From contig NZ_BLXY01000001.1 in assembly GCF_014193585.1 (NCBI RefSeq), forward strand, positions 478,033 to 542,032: 64,000 bases of DNA, in the 5' to 3' direction. Made by a program: the position numbers and the translations under genes. The notes under the pieces are model-generated. The model was given only the letters and a program-made list of their open reading frames with translations, searched no databases and was not told the origin of the DNA. This stretch comes from Geomonas paludis (lineage in GTDB: Bacteria > Desulfobacterota > Desulfuromonadia > Geobacterales > Geobacteraceae). Positions 1 to 7,566 of the stretch are shown here, piece by piece. Positions within the stretch are counted from its first letter, which is position 1; each line of letters starts with the position of its first letter.

Positions 1-438
1 ATTGAGGAACTGCACGACGTCCTCTCGCGTCCCCCCCTGATGCTTACCACAGAAAAGCTCTGGAGCGCCTACGCACGTGTGCGGCAGACCGCGGTAAAGG
101 GTAGCGACACCAGGCGCCAGATGACCGATCTGGTCGCACTGGTGCGGTTCGCGCTGGGGTTGGAGAACGAACTGCGGCCCTTCGCCGACCAGGTGGACAA
201 GCGGTTCCAGGAATGGATCTTCCGCCACAACGCCCAGCGCACCACCGCCTTCACGCCGGAGCAGACCGAGTGGCTGAGGATGATGAAGGATCACATCGCC
301 GCCAGTTGCTGCATCGAGCGGGATGATTTCGACTACGCCGAGTTCGCCGATAAAGGTGGACTGCAGAAGGCATGGGGGCTTTTCGGGGAGGGGTTGGACT
401 CGGTGATGGATGAGATGAATGAGGAGTTGATTGCGTGA
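1..438 (+). CDS. hsdR: Type I restriction enzyme R subunit, C-terminal end (partial)
   Basis: The reading frame is open from the first base of the window, so this is the 3' end of a longer gene. About 145 residues are visible. They are helical and charged and end in a segment (KAWGLFGEGLDSVMDEMNEE) that resembles the C-terminal domain of EcoEI-type HsdR proteins, which docks the motor subunit on the methylase core. The helicase and nuclease domains lie upstream and cannot be seen. The stop codon overlaps the GTG start of hsdS in a GTGA arrangement, so the two are translationally coupled. The identification rests on the tail motif and on the hsdS and hsdM genes that follow. Confidence 0.85.
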   Translation: MEELHDVLSRPPLMLTTEKLWSAYARVRQTAVKGSDTRRQMTDLVALVRFALGLENELRPFADQVDKRFQEWIFRHNAQRTTAFTPEQTEWLRMMKDHIAASCCIERDDFDYAEFADKGGLQKAWGLFGEGLDSVMDEMNEELIA

Positions 439-2036
439 GTGAATGGCAGTTTGTAAGGCTTGGTGAGGTTTGTACAAAAATCACGGATGGAACACATCAT
501 TCACCTCTCAATGGCAGCAGCGGCGATTTCAAATACATCACGGCTAAAAACATTAAGCCGTGGGGACTAGATTTAACAAATGTGACATACGTCGATCAGA
601 AGACTCATCGAGAAATCTTTTCACGGTGTGATGTTAGGAAAGGTGACGTCTTATATGTAAAAGATGGGGCCACGACAGGGCGAGTCGCCTTAAATCCTTT
701 GGAGGAAGAGTTTTCGCTTTTGTCCAGTGTGGGTGTTCTCCGCCCTGGCCCGGCGGTGCGTGCTAAATATCTGCTTTACGCTCTTCAGGAACCCCAGACA
801 CGCGAGAAGATGCTCGCCGACGTCGCTGGTGTTGCCATAACACGTTTAACTTTGCGGAAGCTCAATGACGCGCTAATCCCGTTAGCACCGCTGGCATGTC
901 AGGATCGCATAGTCGAAAAGATAGAAGAGCTACTGTCTGATCTTGATGCCGGAGTTGCTGAATTAAAGGTGGCGCAGCGAAAGCTCATTCAGTATCGGCA
1001 ATCACTGTTGAAAGCTGCGGTCGAGGGGGAGCTGACTGCTGGTTGGCGGGCTGAGCGGGAGAAGCGGGGCGGGATTGCGGAGACAGGGGAGCAACTGCTG
1101 GAGCGCATCCTGGCCGAGCGCCGCCGCCGGTGGGAAGAAAAGCAACTCGCGAAGTTCAACGAACAGGGTAAGAAGCCGCCCAAAGGCTGGAAGGAAAAGT
1201 ACCCCGAGCCGGTTGAACCCGATACGGCGAATCTGCCGGAATTACCGGAAGGGTGGGTGTGGGCCAGTATCCAGCAATTAGCATCAGACGCACCTTACAG
1301 CCTAGCAATAGGCCCTTTCGGTTCTAATTTAAAAGTGTCTGATTACAGTGATCAGGGAGTTCCTCTGATCTTTGTCAGGAATATTAGATCCAAGAACTAC
1401 GGTGGCAATTTCACTAAGTTTGTTTCAGTATCTAAAGCGCTAGAGCTAAGAAGTCATTCTGTAGAGGCTGGCGATGTTCTCATCACAAAAATGGGAGAGC
1501 CACCAGGTGATGCAGATGTCTATCCTGCTGACCAGCCACCGGCAATCATAACAGCTGACTGTATTAAGGTAAGAGCTAATGATGATCTTATTAAGCCTCA
1601 TTTTTTAGCAGCAGCAATAAATTCCTTAGTTGGGAAGTTGCAAGTTCTGCCAATAACTCAAGGCGTAGCGCAAAAGAAGGTCAGCCTTGGGCGCTTTTCC
1701 ACAATCGCAGTACCCATTCCTTCGCTTGATGAACAAGAAGAGATCGTAGAGCGGTTACAGAGCGCCTGTTGCCAGTCAGAATGTGTAGATAAAGAGCTAA
1801 TCTCCCTAGGGCAAATGTGTATTGCCCAGCGTAAAAACATCCTCAAAGCCGCCTTCTCCGGACAACTCGTGCCGCAGGACCCGAACGATGAACCTGCCAG
1901 CGTGCTGCTGGAGCGGATACGTGTGGAGCGGGCGACGCAGAAGCTCAAGAGAAAGCCCAAAACCCCTCCCCCTCTGGGGGAGGGTGCCCGAAGGGCGGGT
2001 GAGGGCGCTGCCACGAAGAAGAAGTCGCGCCTATAG
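435..2036 (+). CDS. hsdS: Type I restriction-modification specificity subunit HsdS
   Basis: HsdS reads the bipartite target sequence for the methylase and nuclease complex. This 533-residue protein has the expected two half-repeats. Target recognition domain 1 covers about residues 1-170, followed by a conserved helical spacer with the typical RQSLLKAAVEGELT segment. Recognition domain 2 covers about 270-450 and ends in a second helical repeat (RKNILKAAFSGQLVPQ). The start is GTG, overlapping the hsdR stop. DNA coding for both recognition domains (about 440-960 and 1270-1830) is clearly richer in A+T than the helical parts, as expected if recognition domains are exchanged between strains. The last 25 or so codons read through a copy of an intergenic repeat (PPPLGEGARRAGEGA), so the tail is not ancestral HsdS sequence. 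Confidence 0.93.
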   Translation: MSEWQFVRLGEVCTKITDGTHHSPLNGSSGDFKYITAKNIKPWGLDLTNVTYVDQKTHREIFSRCDVRKGDVLYVKDGATTGRVALNPLEEEFSLLSSVGVLRPGPAVRAKYLLYALQEPQTREKMLADVAGVAITRLTLRKLNDALIPLAPLACQDRIVEKIEELLSDLDAGVAELKVAQRKLIQYRQSLLKAAVEGELTAGWRAEREKRGGIAETGEQLLERILAERRRRWEEKQLAKFNEQGKKPPKGWKEKYPEPVEPDTANLPELPEGWVWASIQQLASDAPYSLAIGPFGSNLKVSDYSDQGVPLIFVRNIRSKNYGGNFTKFVSVSKALELRSHSVEAGDVLITKMGEPPGDADVYPADQPPAIITADCIKVRANDDLIKPHFLAAAINSLVGKLQVLPITQGVAQKKVSLGRFSTIAVPIPSLDEQEEIVERLQSACCQSECVDKELISLGQMCIAQRKNILKAAFSGQLVPQDPNDEPASVLLERIRVERATQKLKRKPKTPPPLGEGARRAGEGAATKKKSRL

Positions 2037-2077
2037 CGACACCCTCACCCCGGCCCTCTCCCGGAGGGAGAGGGTGA
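1962..2077. repeat. Family A palindromic repeat, two copies, the first inside hsdS
   Basis: Two copies of the CCCTC/GGGAGAGGG family lie back to back. The first, 1962-2010, contains CCTCCCCCTCTGGGGGAGGG and then GCCCGAAGGGCGGGTGAGGG, and is translated as the HsdS tail. The second, 2041-2077, follows the stop codon in the opposite orientation. The same sequence recurs near 37330-37475, 51581, 56156, 56243, 61794, 61932, 63059, 63115 and 63203. The copies fold into strong hairpins. Confidence 0.8.
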
Positions 2078-2124
2078 GTGGACAGTCGTAACGCCAAGTC
2101 AATTAGCAATACCGAGGGATAGAC

Positions 2125-3303
2125 ATGATTCGCACAATCAGGATTGAAGGCTTCAAGTCGCTGGCAACGCTGAGTCTGGAGCTTGGCAGGGTGAACTGCT
2201 TTATCGGCGCCAACGGCGTGGGCAAGAGCAACATTCTGGAAGCCATCGGAGTCTTGGGCGCAGCCGCCAACGGTACTGTTGACGATGAATCTCTGCGCCG
2301 CCGCGGGGTGCGCCCGGGCCTGCCCCGGCTGTACAAATCTTCTTTCGAGGCTGGGAGGGTTCCCCCGCATATAGCCCTCGCCGCTGAAGGTGAAGAGGTC
2401 GAGATGTACCGGGTTTCTCTCCTCAACCCCCTGGAAAACCCTCAGCCGGCCTGGACCTTCAAGACGGAATACCTGACCGATGGCATAACCGACATCGTTT
2501 CTGAGGGGGTACGCAGCAGCAAACGCATAAATCCGGCAGCCGGCTTGGCGGCGCTCAAAGTTGTGGATCTTGAAACCGAGAGTCCGGCCCTGAGGCTGAT
2601 GCAGGCGCTGCAGGGATACTCCATTTACACCCCAGACACCTTTACCCTGCGCGGGCTGATAGCGGACCAGCAGTCGCGTGAGCCGGTCGGCCTCTCAGGC
2701 GGGCAACTGGCTGATGCGTTTGCCGCGCTGCGCAAAAACGGACTGAGCAAGGACGAGGATCTTCTCGAAAGCGTCGTTGAGCTCATCGATTGGGTGGAGG
2801 ATATACAGACTACGACGGCAGCGGGCTCCCTTCTTTCGCCGTCGGTACCGCGAAGCAAGACTGTGCTCAAGTTTACCGACCGCTTCATGAAGAAGGGGCG
2901 TAACACCTTGACCTCCCATGATGCCAGTGAAGGAGCCCTTTACGTGCTGTTCTGTGCCGTACTGTGCCTTTCTCCGAACGCACCCAGGTTGCTGGCGATC
3001 GACAACCTTGATCAGGCGTTAAATCCGCGTCTGGTTGCCCGCCTGACGGCGAAGCTTGGCCCTTGGTTGTCGCATGGCGGGCAACAAAGGCAGATGATGT
3101 TCACCGCGCACAACCCCGCAGTTCTGGACGGACTCGATCTGGAAGACGACGAGATCCGACTCTTTGCCGTGGACCGCGACAGCGACGGACACACCGTCGT
3201 GAATCGCATCACACTCACAGAGAACCTGCTCAAGCTCAACAAAGATTATCCTTTGTCACGCCTATGGCTCATGGGGCATCTGGGGGCCGTGCCCAATGTC
3301 TGA
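2125..3303 (+). CDS. AAA family ATPase (SMC/OLD-like) inside the restriction operon
   Basis: 392 residues. The N-terminus has the RecF/SMC-like beginning (IRIEGFKSLATLSLELG) and a Walker A motif GANGVGKSN at residues 29-37. Near residue 290 the Walker B strand reads LLAIDNLDQALNP, with Asn where most relatives have the catalytic Glu. It is followed by a histidine switch-like FTAHNP. There is no nuclease domain in this chain. The stop overlaps the next gene by 8 bp, and that gene encodes a TOPRIM-like protein, so the two probably form a split OLD-type ATPase/nuclease pair. ATPase plus partner genes nested in hsd operons are known from the R-linked rloA/rloB genes of Campylobacter and from PARIS-type systems. 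A role in phage defence is therefore likely but not shown. The exact family is not recognised. Confidence 0.75.
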   Translation: MIRTIRIEGFKSLATLSLELGRVNCFIGANGVGKSNILEAIGVLGAAANGTVDDESLRRRGVRPGLPRLYKSSFEAGRVPPHIALAAEGEEVEMYRVSLLNPLENPQPAWTFKTEYLTDGITDIVSEGVRSSKRINPAAGLAALKVVDLETESPALRLMQALQGYSIYTPDTFTLRGLIADQQSREPVGLSGGQLADAFAALRKNGLSKDEDLLESVVELIDWVEDIQTTTAAGSLLSPSVPRSKTVLKFTDRFMKKGRNTLTSHDASEGALYVLFCAVLCLSPNAPRLLAIDNLDQALNPRLVARLTAKLGPWLSHGGQQRQMMFTAHNPAVLDGLDLEDDEIRLFAVDRDSDGHTVVNRITLTENLLKLNKDYPLSRLWLMGHLGAVPNV

Positions 3304-4003
3304 CCTTCGCGTTGCTCTCATTGCCGAGGGACCGACTGACAGGATCATCATCGAATCAGCCTTGAGGGCCATACTCCCCGCACCCTTTGTTCTCACCCAA
3401 CTGCAACCGGAACCGACACGGCCGGATCTGGGCGGGGGCTGGGGAGGGGTGCTGAAATGGAGCCGCGAGTTCTACTCACGCGGAGCGGCAAGTCTCGAGG
3501 ATGATCCGACCCTCCAGTTGTACGACCTCTTCATTATCCACATCGATGCCGATGTCACCGACTTCTCATATTCAGATCTTAAAGGCGGAGTGGAAGAGAA
3601 GGCACGGGAGGAAGGATGGGGAGTGTTGCCATGCCCGCATCAGTGCCCGCCGGCTGCCGGGGCTGTCAACAACCTGAAGCAGGTCCTGTTCTCCTGGCTG
3701 GGTCTCACCACCATTGGGGGCAAGACGGTGCTCTGCATTCCATCCAAATCCAGCGAGGCCTGGCTTGCCGCTGCCGTCTATCCCGGCAACGAAAACCTCG
3801 TCAGGGATCTGGAGTGTTGCATGACCATGGAAGCACGTCTGGCGGCCCTGCCTAAGAAGGAGCGGATAAAAAAGAGCGTCAAGCAATACCGAGATCACGA
3901 AGCGGCCATGAAAGCGGGATGGCCCACGGTGCGGGCAATGTGCACTCGCGCGGAAGTGTTCCATCACGAAATGACTGAAGCGATACAGAGGTTAGTCGAA
4001 TGA
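3296..4003 (+). CDS. Putative TOPRIM-like partner of the ATPase
   Basis: 235 residues, unassigned family. The N-terminal strand VALIAEGPTD carries a Glu (E11), and a later strand LFIIHIDADV carries Asp84 and Asp86. An early acidic strand followed by a DxD strand is the layout of a TOPRIM metal site, as in RloB, DUF4276 or DUF4435 proteins that pair with ATPases. The rest is rich in conserved-looking Trp and Cys (KSSEAWLAAAVYPG), and there is no signal peptide or membrane segment. It overlaps the ATPase by 8 bp and the hsdM start by 4 bp (ATGA), so all three are co-translated. Function as an effector nuclease is an inference from motif and context. Confidence 0.6.
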   Translation: MSDLRVALIAEGPTDRIIIESALRAILPAPFVLTQLQPEPTRPDLGGGWGGVLKWSREFYSRGAASLEDDPTLQLYDLFIIHIDADVTDFSYSDLKGGVEEKAREEGWGVLPCPHQCPPAAGAVNNLKQVLFSWLGLTTIGGKTVLCIPSKSSEAWLAAAVYPGNENLVRDLECCMTMEARLAALPKKERIKKSVKQYRDHEAAMKAGWPTVRAMCTRAEVFHHEMTEAIQRLVE

Positions 4004-5457
4004 CCAGCAGCGCCCTGATTCAAAAAGTCTGGAATTACTGCCACACCCTGCGCGACGACGGCGTGGGCTATGGCGATTACCTGGAACAGCTCACTTACTT
4101 GCTCTTCCTCAAACTTGCCCACGAGTTCGCCGAGGCTCCTTACAACCGCGATACCCATATTCCCAAGGGGTATGACTGGCCCAGCTTGAGATCCAAGACC
4201 GGCGCGCCTCTTGAGGCTCACTACCTGGAGATCCTGCAGAAACTTGGCAAAGAGAGCGGCATGCTCGGCGCCATCTTCTTCAAGGCTCAGAACAAGATCC
4301 AGGACCCGGCGAAGCTCTCGCGTCTCGTGCAACTGATCGACGCGGAAAAGTGGGTCAGCCTCGGAGCGGACACCAAGGGGGATCTGTACGAGGGACTGCT
4401 GCAGAAAAACGCAGAGGATACCAAGAGTGGCGCCGGGCAGTACTTCACTCCGCGTCCGCTCATCGACGCCATGGTGGCGTGCGTGCGCCCCGAGCCGATG
4501 AAGACCATCGCCGACCCGGCCTGCGGCACGGGCGGGTTTTTCCTCGGCGCCTACAAGTGGCTGACTCGAAAAGGCAACACGCTCAACAAGAGCCAGAAGG
4601 AGTTCCTGCGCCACAGCACCTTCTTCGGCAACGAGATCGTGGCGGGGACCCGGCGCCTCTGCCTGATGAATCTCTTCCTGCATAACATCGGCGATCTGGA
4701 GGGGGAGCCGAGCATTGATCGCGCGGATGCCCTCCTGTTCGATACCGGCAAGCGCTTCGACTACGTTTTGGCCAACCCGCCTTTCGGCAAGAAGAGCAGC
4801 ATGACCTTTACCAACGAGGAGGGGGAGGAGGACCGTGATGCGCTGACCTACCAGAGGCAGGATTTCTGGGAAACGACCTCGAACAAGCAACTCAACTTTC
4901 TCCAGCACATCTGCACCATCCTGAAGGACAGCGGCCAAGCCGCGGTGGTCCTTCCCGACAACGTGCTCTTCGAGGGGGGAGCGGGCGAAAAGATCCGCAG
5001 GAAGCTTCTGGAGACCTGCGACGTGCACACCCTGTTGCGCCTGCCGACAGGGATCTTCTATGCCCAAGGGGTCAAGGCCAACGTGGTCTTCTTTGACAAC
5101 AAGCCCAAAGACGGCAAGGTGCACACCAAGGGGGTGTGGGTCTATGACCTGCGCACCAACAAGCACTTCACGCTCAAGACCAAGCCGCTGGGGTACGATG
5201 ACCTGCTCGATTTCATCGCCTGTTACAACCCGGACAACCGTCATGAGCGCCAGGAGACTGAGCGCTTCAAGTATTTCAGCTATGAGGACCTGATCGCGCG
5301 GGACAAGGCGAGCCTGGACATCTTCTGGTTGAAGGATGACAGCCTGGACAATCTCGATGAACTGCCCCCACCTGATGTGCTTGCGCAAGAGATCATTGAG
5401 CACCTGGAGGCGGCACTAAGTTCCTTCCGAGACGTAGCCGCCGCGCTACCGAAATAA
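4000..5457 (+). CDS. hsdM: Type I DNA methyltransferase subunit HsdM (N6-adenine)
   Basis: 485 residues. HsdM transfers methyl groups from S-adenosylmethionine to adenine at sites selected by HsdS. Residues 1-130 form the helical N-terminal domain. The SAM-binding motif I reads DPACGTGGFFLGAY near residue 170, and the catalytic motif IV is NPPF starting at Asn259. The start ATG overlaps the stop of the preceding gene (ATGA at 4000-4003). The gene order R-S-ATPase-TOPRIM-M, with hsdM last and split from hsdS by two unrelated genes, is less usual than adjacent hsdM-hsdS. A 12-bp inverted repeat follows the stop. Confidence 0.95.
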   Translation: MTSSALIQKVWNYCHTLRDDGVGYGDYLEQLTYLLFLKLAHEFAEAPYNRDTHIPKGYDWPSLRSKTGAPLEAHYLEILQKLGKESGMLGAIFFKAQNKIQDPAKLSRLVQLIDAEKWVSLGADTKGDLYEGLLQKNAEDTKSGAGQYFTPRPLIDAMVACVRPEPMKTIADPACGTGGFFLGAYKWLTRKGNTLNKSQKEFLRHSTFFGNEIVAGTRRLCLMNLFLHNIGDLEGEPSIDRADALLFDTGKRFDYVLANPPFGKKSSMTFTNEEGEEDRDALTYQRQDFWETTSNKQLNFLQHICTILKDSGQAAVVLPDNVLFEGGAGEKIRRKLLETCDVHTLLRLPTGIFYAQGVKANVVFFDNKPKDGKVHTKGVWVYDLRTNKHFTLKTKPLGYDDLLDFIACYNPDNRHERQETERFKYFSYEDLIARDKASLDIFWLKDDSLDNLDELPPPDVLAQEIIEHLEAALSSFRDVAAALPK

Positions 5458-5479
5458 GCCCCAGATGTGGAATATCAGG

Positions 5480-5520
5480 ACTGAAGCGCCGGTTGCGAGT
5501 ATCGCGGTCGGCGCTTCAGT
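5480..5520 (+). terminator. Inverted repeat after hsdM, putative terminator
   Basis: A perfect 12-bp inverted repeat, ACTGAAGCGCCG (5480-5491) and CGGCGCTTCAGT (5509-5520), with a 17-nt loop, starts 23 bp after the hsdM stop. It is not followed by a T run, so it may be a weak or factor-assisted terminator that closes the restriction operon. Confidence 0.5.
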
Positions 5521-5635
5521 GTTGTAGGCACGGAAAAGAGCTTTTGATAACCTCTCCAGTGCTTCCGGCACGTTACCGTGTACACTGTACAGACGCTGAA
5601 ACATCCCCAGCTACATGAGCACTGAGAGGTGGAAA

Positions 5636-6154
5636 ATGCCGGTATTGATAGGGCAGGAAATAAAGGATGCGATCGCTCGCGGTGAAATAGGCATCGATCC
5701 GCTGGAGGAGTCTCAGATTGGCCCTGGGTCGCTCGATCTCACCCTGGGCAACGAATTCAGGATCTTCAAGAAAGAGTCCGGGGTCTGCCACGTGCACAAC
5801 GAGTCAGACTTTGCCGATGTCACGGAAGCGGTGACGGTTCCGGACGGAAGCTTCATCACCATTGCCCCCTGCGAGATGATCCTGGGCATCACCAGGGAGC
5901 GCATTACCCTGGCCGACACCATGGCGGGATGGCTGGAGGGGCGCAGCCGCTTCGCGCGCTTCGGCCTGGCGGTCCACGTCACCGCCGGGTTCATGCAGCC
6001 GGGCATCTCCAACCAGCAGGTGCTGGAAATCGTGAACCTGGGGCACAAGACCCTGGCGCTCTACCCGGGTACCCGCATCTGCCAGTTCGTTTTCGAGCGC
6101 TGCCTCGGGACGGCGAAATATCAAGGGCGGTTCGCCGACCAGGCCAAGCCTTGA
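5636..6154 (+). CDS. dcd: dCTP deaminase
   Basis: The enzyme deaminates dCTP to dUTP in the cytosol for thymidylate synthesis. From the ATG at 5636 it is 172 residues, near the usual 173-190. The family pattern is clear: GSLDLTLGNEFRIF near the N-terminus, EGRSRFARFGLAVHVTAGF in the middle, and LEIVN with the Glu expected to activate water. The tail YQGRFADQAKP is also typical. I prefer 5636 over the upstream ATG at 5615 because GAGAGGTGG lies 4-5 bases before it, placed well for ribosome binding. It may be the housekeeping enzyme. Stand-alone dCTP deaminases are also known anti-phage proteins, and this one is the first gene after a restriction operon, so a defence role is possible but unproven. 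Confidence 0.9.
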   Translation: MPVLIGQEIKDAIARGEIGIDPLEESQIGPGSLDLTLGNEFRIFKKESGVCHVHNESDFADVTEAVTVPDGSFITIAPCEMILGITRERITLADTMAGWLEGRSRFARFGLAVHVTAGFMQPGISNQQVLEIVNLGHKTLALYPGTRICQFVFERCLGTAKYQGRFADQAKP

Positions 6155-6300
6155 ATCGGGGACGCCCCTGCGATGATCCCGGAACTGGGGGTGGCCGTCC
6201 TCGGCAAAAGACCGGGCCGGACAGGAAAAATGGAAGTAGATGGTTCGTTTTTCCGTCAGCAGTTTCACACTGTTAAGAGATTCGACACGCGCGTTTCGCG

Positions 6301-7020
6301 TCACTTACCGACAAATCTCACCTGGCATTTCAGCCCTGCCGGCAACTGGTGCTTCGGGTTTTTCACCTCCACCCGCACCCCGTACATCCCCCCCGCATCG
6401 ACCACCGAATCGATTACCTTGACCACACCCCGGTATTCCCCCTTGCCCGGCGGCTCGGGGCGTATGAAGGCCTTGTCTCCCACCTTGATGCTGCGCAACT
6501 GCGCGGCCGGGACGTAGATCTCGGCATTGATCGGGTCGATCTGCGCCAGCTTCATGATGGGCTTTTCCTCGACGCGCTCGCCCGGAGACAGAAAGCGCTG
6601 CACCACGACGCCGTCCACCGTGCTCCTGATGGTGCGCCGCGCCAGGAACTGCACCGCTTCGTCATATTCGCGCTGCGCCACCTTTACCGCCGTCTCGGCC
6701 TCGTCGATCTCCTGCGAGGAGATGATCCCCTTCTTGAAAAGCTGCTTCTTGCGCTCCTGCTCCCGGGTCAGGTACTCGAGCCTTTCCCGCTTCAGCTCCT
6801 TGGTCTGCTGTTCGACCTTGCTGTCCAGGCGGGCGATGACGTCACCTTTCTTCACGTAGTCGCCGCGGTCTACCGGCACCTCGGCCAGCACCCCGATCAC
6901 CTCGCTCCCCACGTTCACTGTCATGGCTGGTGCAAGATAGCAGTCGAGCTCTTGGGAATAGGACACCGCCACACTGGCCACGACAAAAAAAGCTGCAGTG
7001 ATAGAACGGATGACTGTCAT
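6301..7020 (-). CDS. Periplasmic adaptor (HlyD/RND membrane fusion protein family)
   Basis: 239 residues with a signal peptide (MTVIRSITAAFFVVASVAVSYS, cleavage likely before QELD). Order of parts: first half of a biotinyl-lipoyl domain (VIGVLAEVPVDRGDYVKKGD), a coiled-coil hairpin about residues 65-120 (LKRERLEYLTREQERKKQLF), the second lipoyl half (STVDGVVVQRFLSPGERV), and a short beta-barrel to the end. It lacks the long C-terminal membrane-proximal domain of RND adaptors. A GAGGA ribosome site precedes the ATG. It is divergently transcribed from the giant gene and shares its 413-bp control region. With no transporter of its own next to it, it is a good candidate for an extra adaptor of the export island. 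Confidence 0.82.
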   Translation of the reverse strand: MTVIRSITAAFFVVASVAVSYSQELDCYLAPAMTVNVGSEVIGVLAEVPVDRGDYVKKGDVIARLDSKVEQQTKELKRERLEYLTREQERKKQLFKKGIISSQEIDEAETAVKVAQREYDEAVQFLARRTIRSTVDGVVVQRFLSPGERVEEKPIMKLAQIDPINAEIYVPAAQLRSIKVGDKAFIRPEPPGKGEYRGVVKVIDSVVDAGGMYGVRVEVKNPKHQLPAGLKCQVRFVGK

Positions 7021-7107
7021 AGCTGGTCCTCAATTGAGATAGCAGCAGGCTCTGCAATTATGGGGGCTCTTCCATTACTGTCAACCGAAGCCAATAAAGC
7101 AGGGCTC

Positions 7108-7139
7108 ACAGTGTCGACATTCTTACCATGACAGTGTCG
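7108..7139 (+). promoter_or_regulatory. Paired direct repeats, possible activator site
   Basis: ACAGTGTCG occurs twice, at 7108-7116 and 7131-7139. Starts are 23 bp apart, about two helical turns, so both face the same side of the DNA. They lie about 100-130 bp upstream of the sigma-54-like promoter, the usual distance for an enhancer-binding protein. Which protein binds is unknown. Confidence 0.4.
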
Positions 7140-7234
7140 GAATCTTTTACACTCTAATTACCACCAGTTAATGACAGTCTAAGTGCAAACCAATGATTCA
7201 GAACGTTTAATTCTTCTGCCATTGCCAACCGCCA

Positions 7235-7250
7235 TTGGCACAAAACCTGC
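7235..7250 (+). promoter_or_regulatory. Sigma-54-like promoter of the giant gene
   Basis: TTGGCACAAAACCTGC matches the -24/-12 consensus TTGGCAC-N5-TTGC except at one base of the -12 element. GG (7237-7238) and GC (7249-7250) are separated by exactly 10 bases, as required. Transcription would start near 7262 and give a leader of about 170 nt. Confidence 0.5.
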
Positions 7251-7433
7251 CCGCTTGAAAGAGTCGAGGTGTCTCTTCACTTCGCCAATGGTAACTTTTT
7301 GCCATTTTCCACACAAAGCGTTTCCCCCCCAGCCCGAACCTCCTTACCGAGGTGTGGAAGGTAGTCGCTGCCTACCGCAAGATCACAAATCGAAGGTTCT
7401 TTCGGAAGCTCGCAAAGCACAAGGGGGCTAGTC

Positions 7434-7566
7434 ATGTGTCCTAGATCCGGCAAGTCGACAGGGAGCGGTTCCACGTGTTCTTCCAACAAGCAGAAATCCC
7501 CCAAGAAGACAAAGGCAAAGCTTCAGATCGAACCCCTGGAACCACGGCTGTTACTCTCCAGTGACC
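7434..7566 (+). other. N-terminal LEPR-XLL leader of the giant protein
   Basis: The first 45 residues are rich in Lys, Ser, Gly and Thr (KSTGSGS, KQKSPKKTKAK). They end in the motif EPLEPRLLLSSD, after which the beta-rich body begins at once. There is no run of hydrophobic residues for a Sec signal. No other start codon lies in frame near it, and AAGGGGG precedes the ATG. A sorting or export leader is inferred from the position and from the dedicated transport genes downstream. Confidence 0.6.

Larger units (their letters stand above)
7021..7433. promoter_or_regulatory. Divergent control region between the adaptor and the giant gene
   Basis: 413 bp without a supported gene. It holds two direct copies of ACAGTGTCG at 7108-7116 and 7131-7139 (23 bp apart), a sigma-54-like promoter at 7235-7250, a small hairpin GGTAG-(7)-CTACC at 7360-7376 in the presumed leader, and the ribosome site AAGGGGG before the ATG at 7434. 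The adaptor promoter must lie in the left part. Confidence 0.6.

Noticed and set aside
3964-5403. Long open frame opposite hsdM
   Set aside because: It is a mirror of high-GC codon use in hsdM, with no family motif or ribosome site. hsdM itself has clear methylase motifs.
7381-7500. Possible GEMM (cyclic-di-GMP) riboswitch, suggested by CGCAAAGC at 7411-7418 followed by GGGGGCTA
   Set aside because: The conserved first helix and its pairing partner for GCAAAGC are missing, and the rest would overlap the start of the coding region. A covariance search would settle it.
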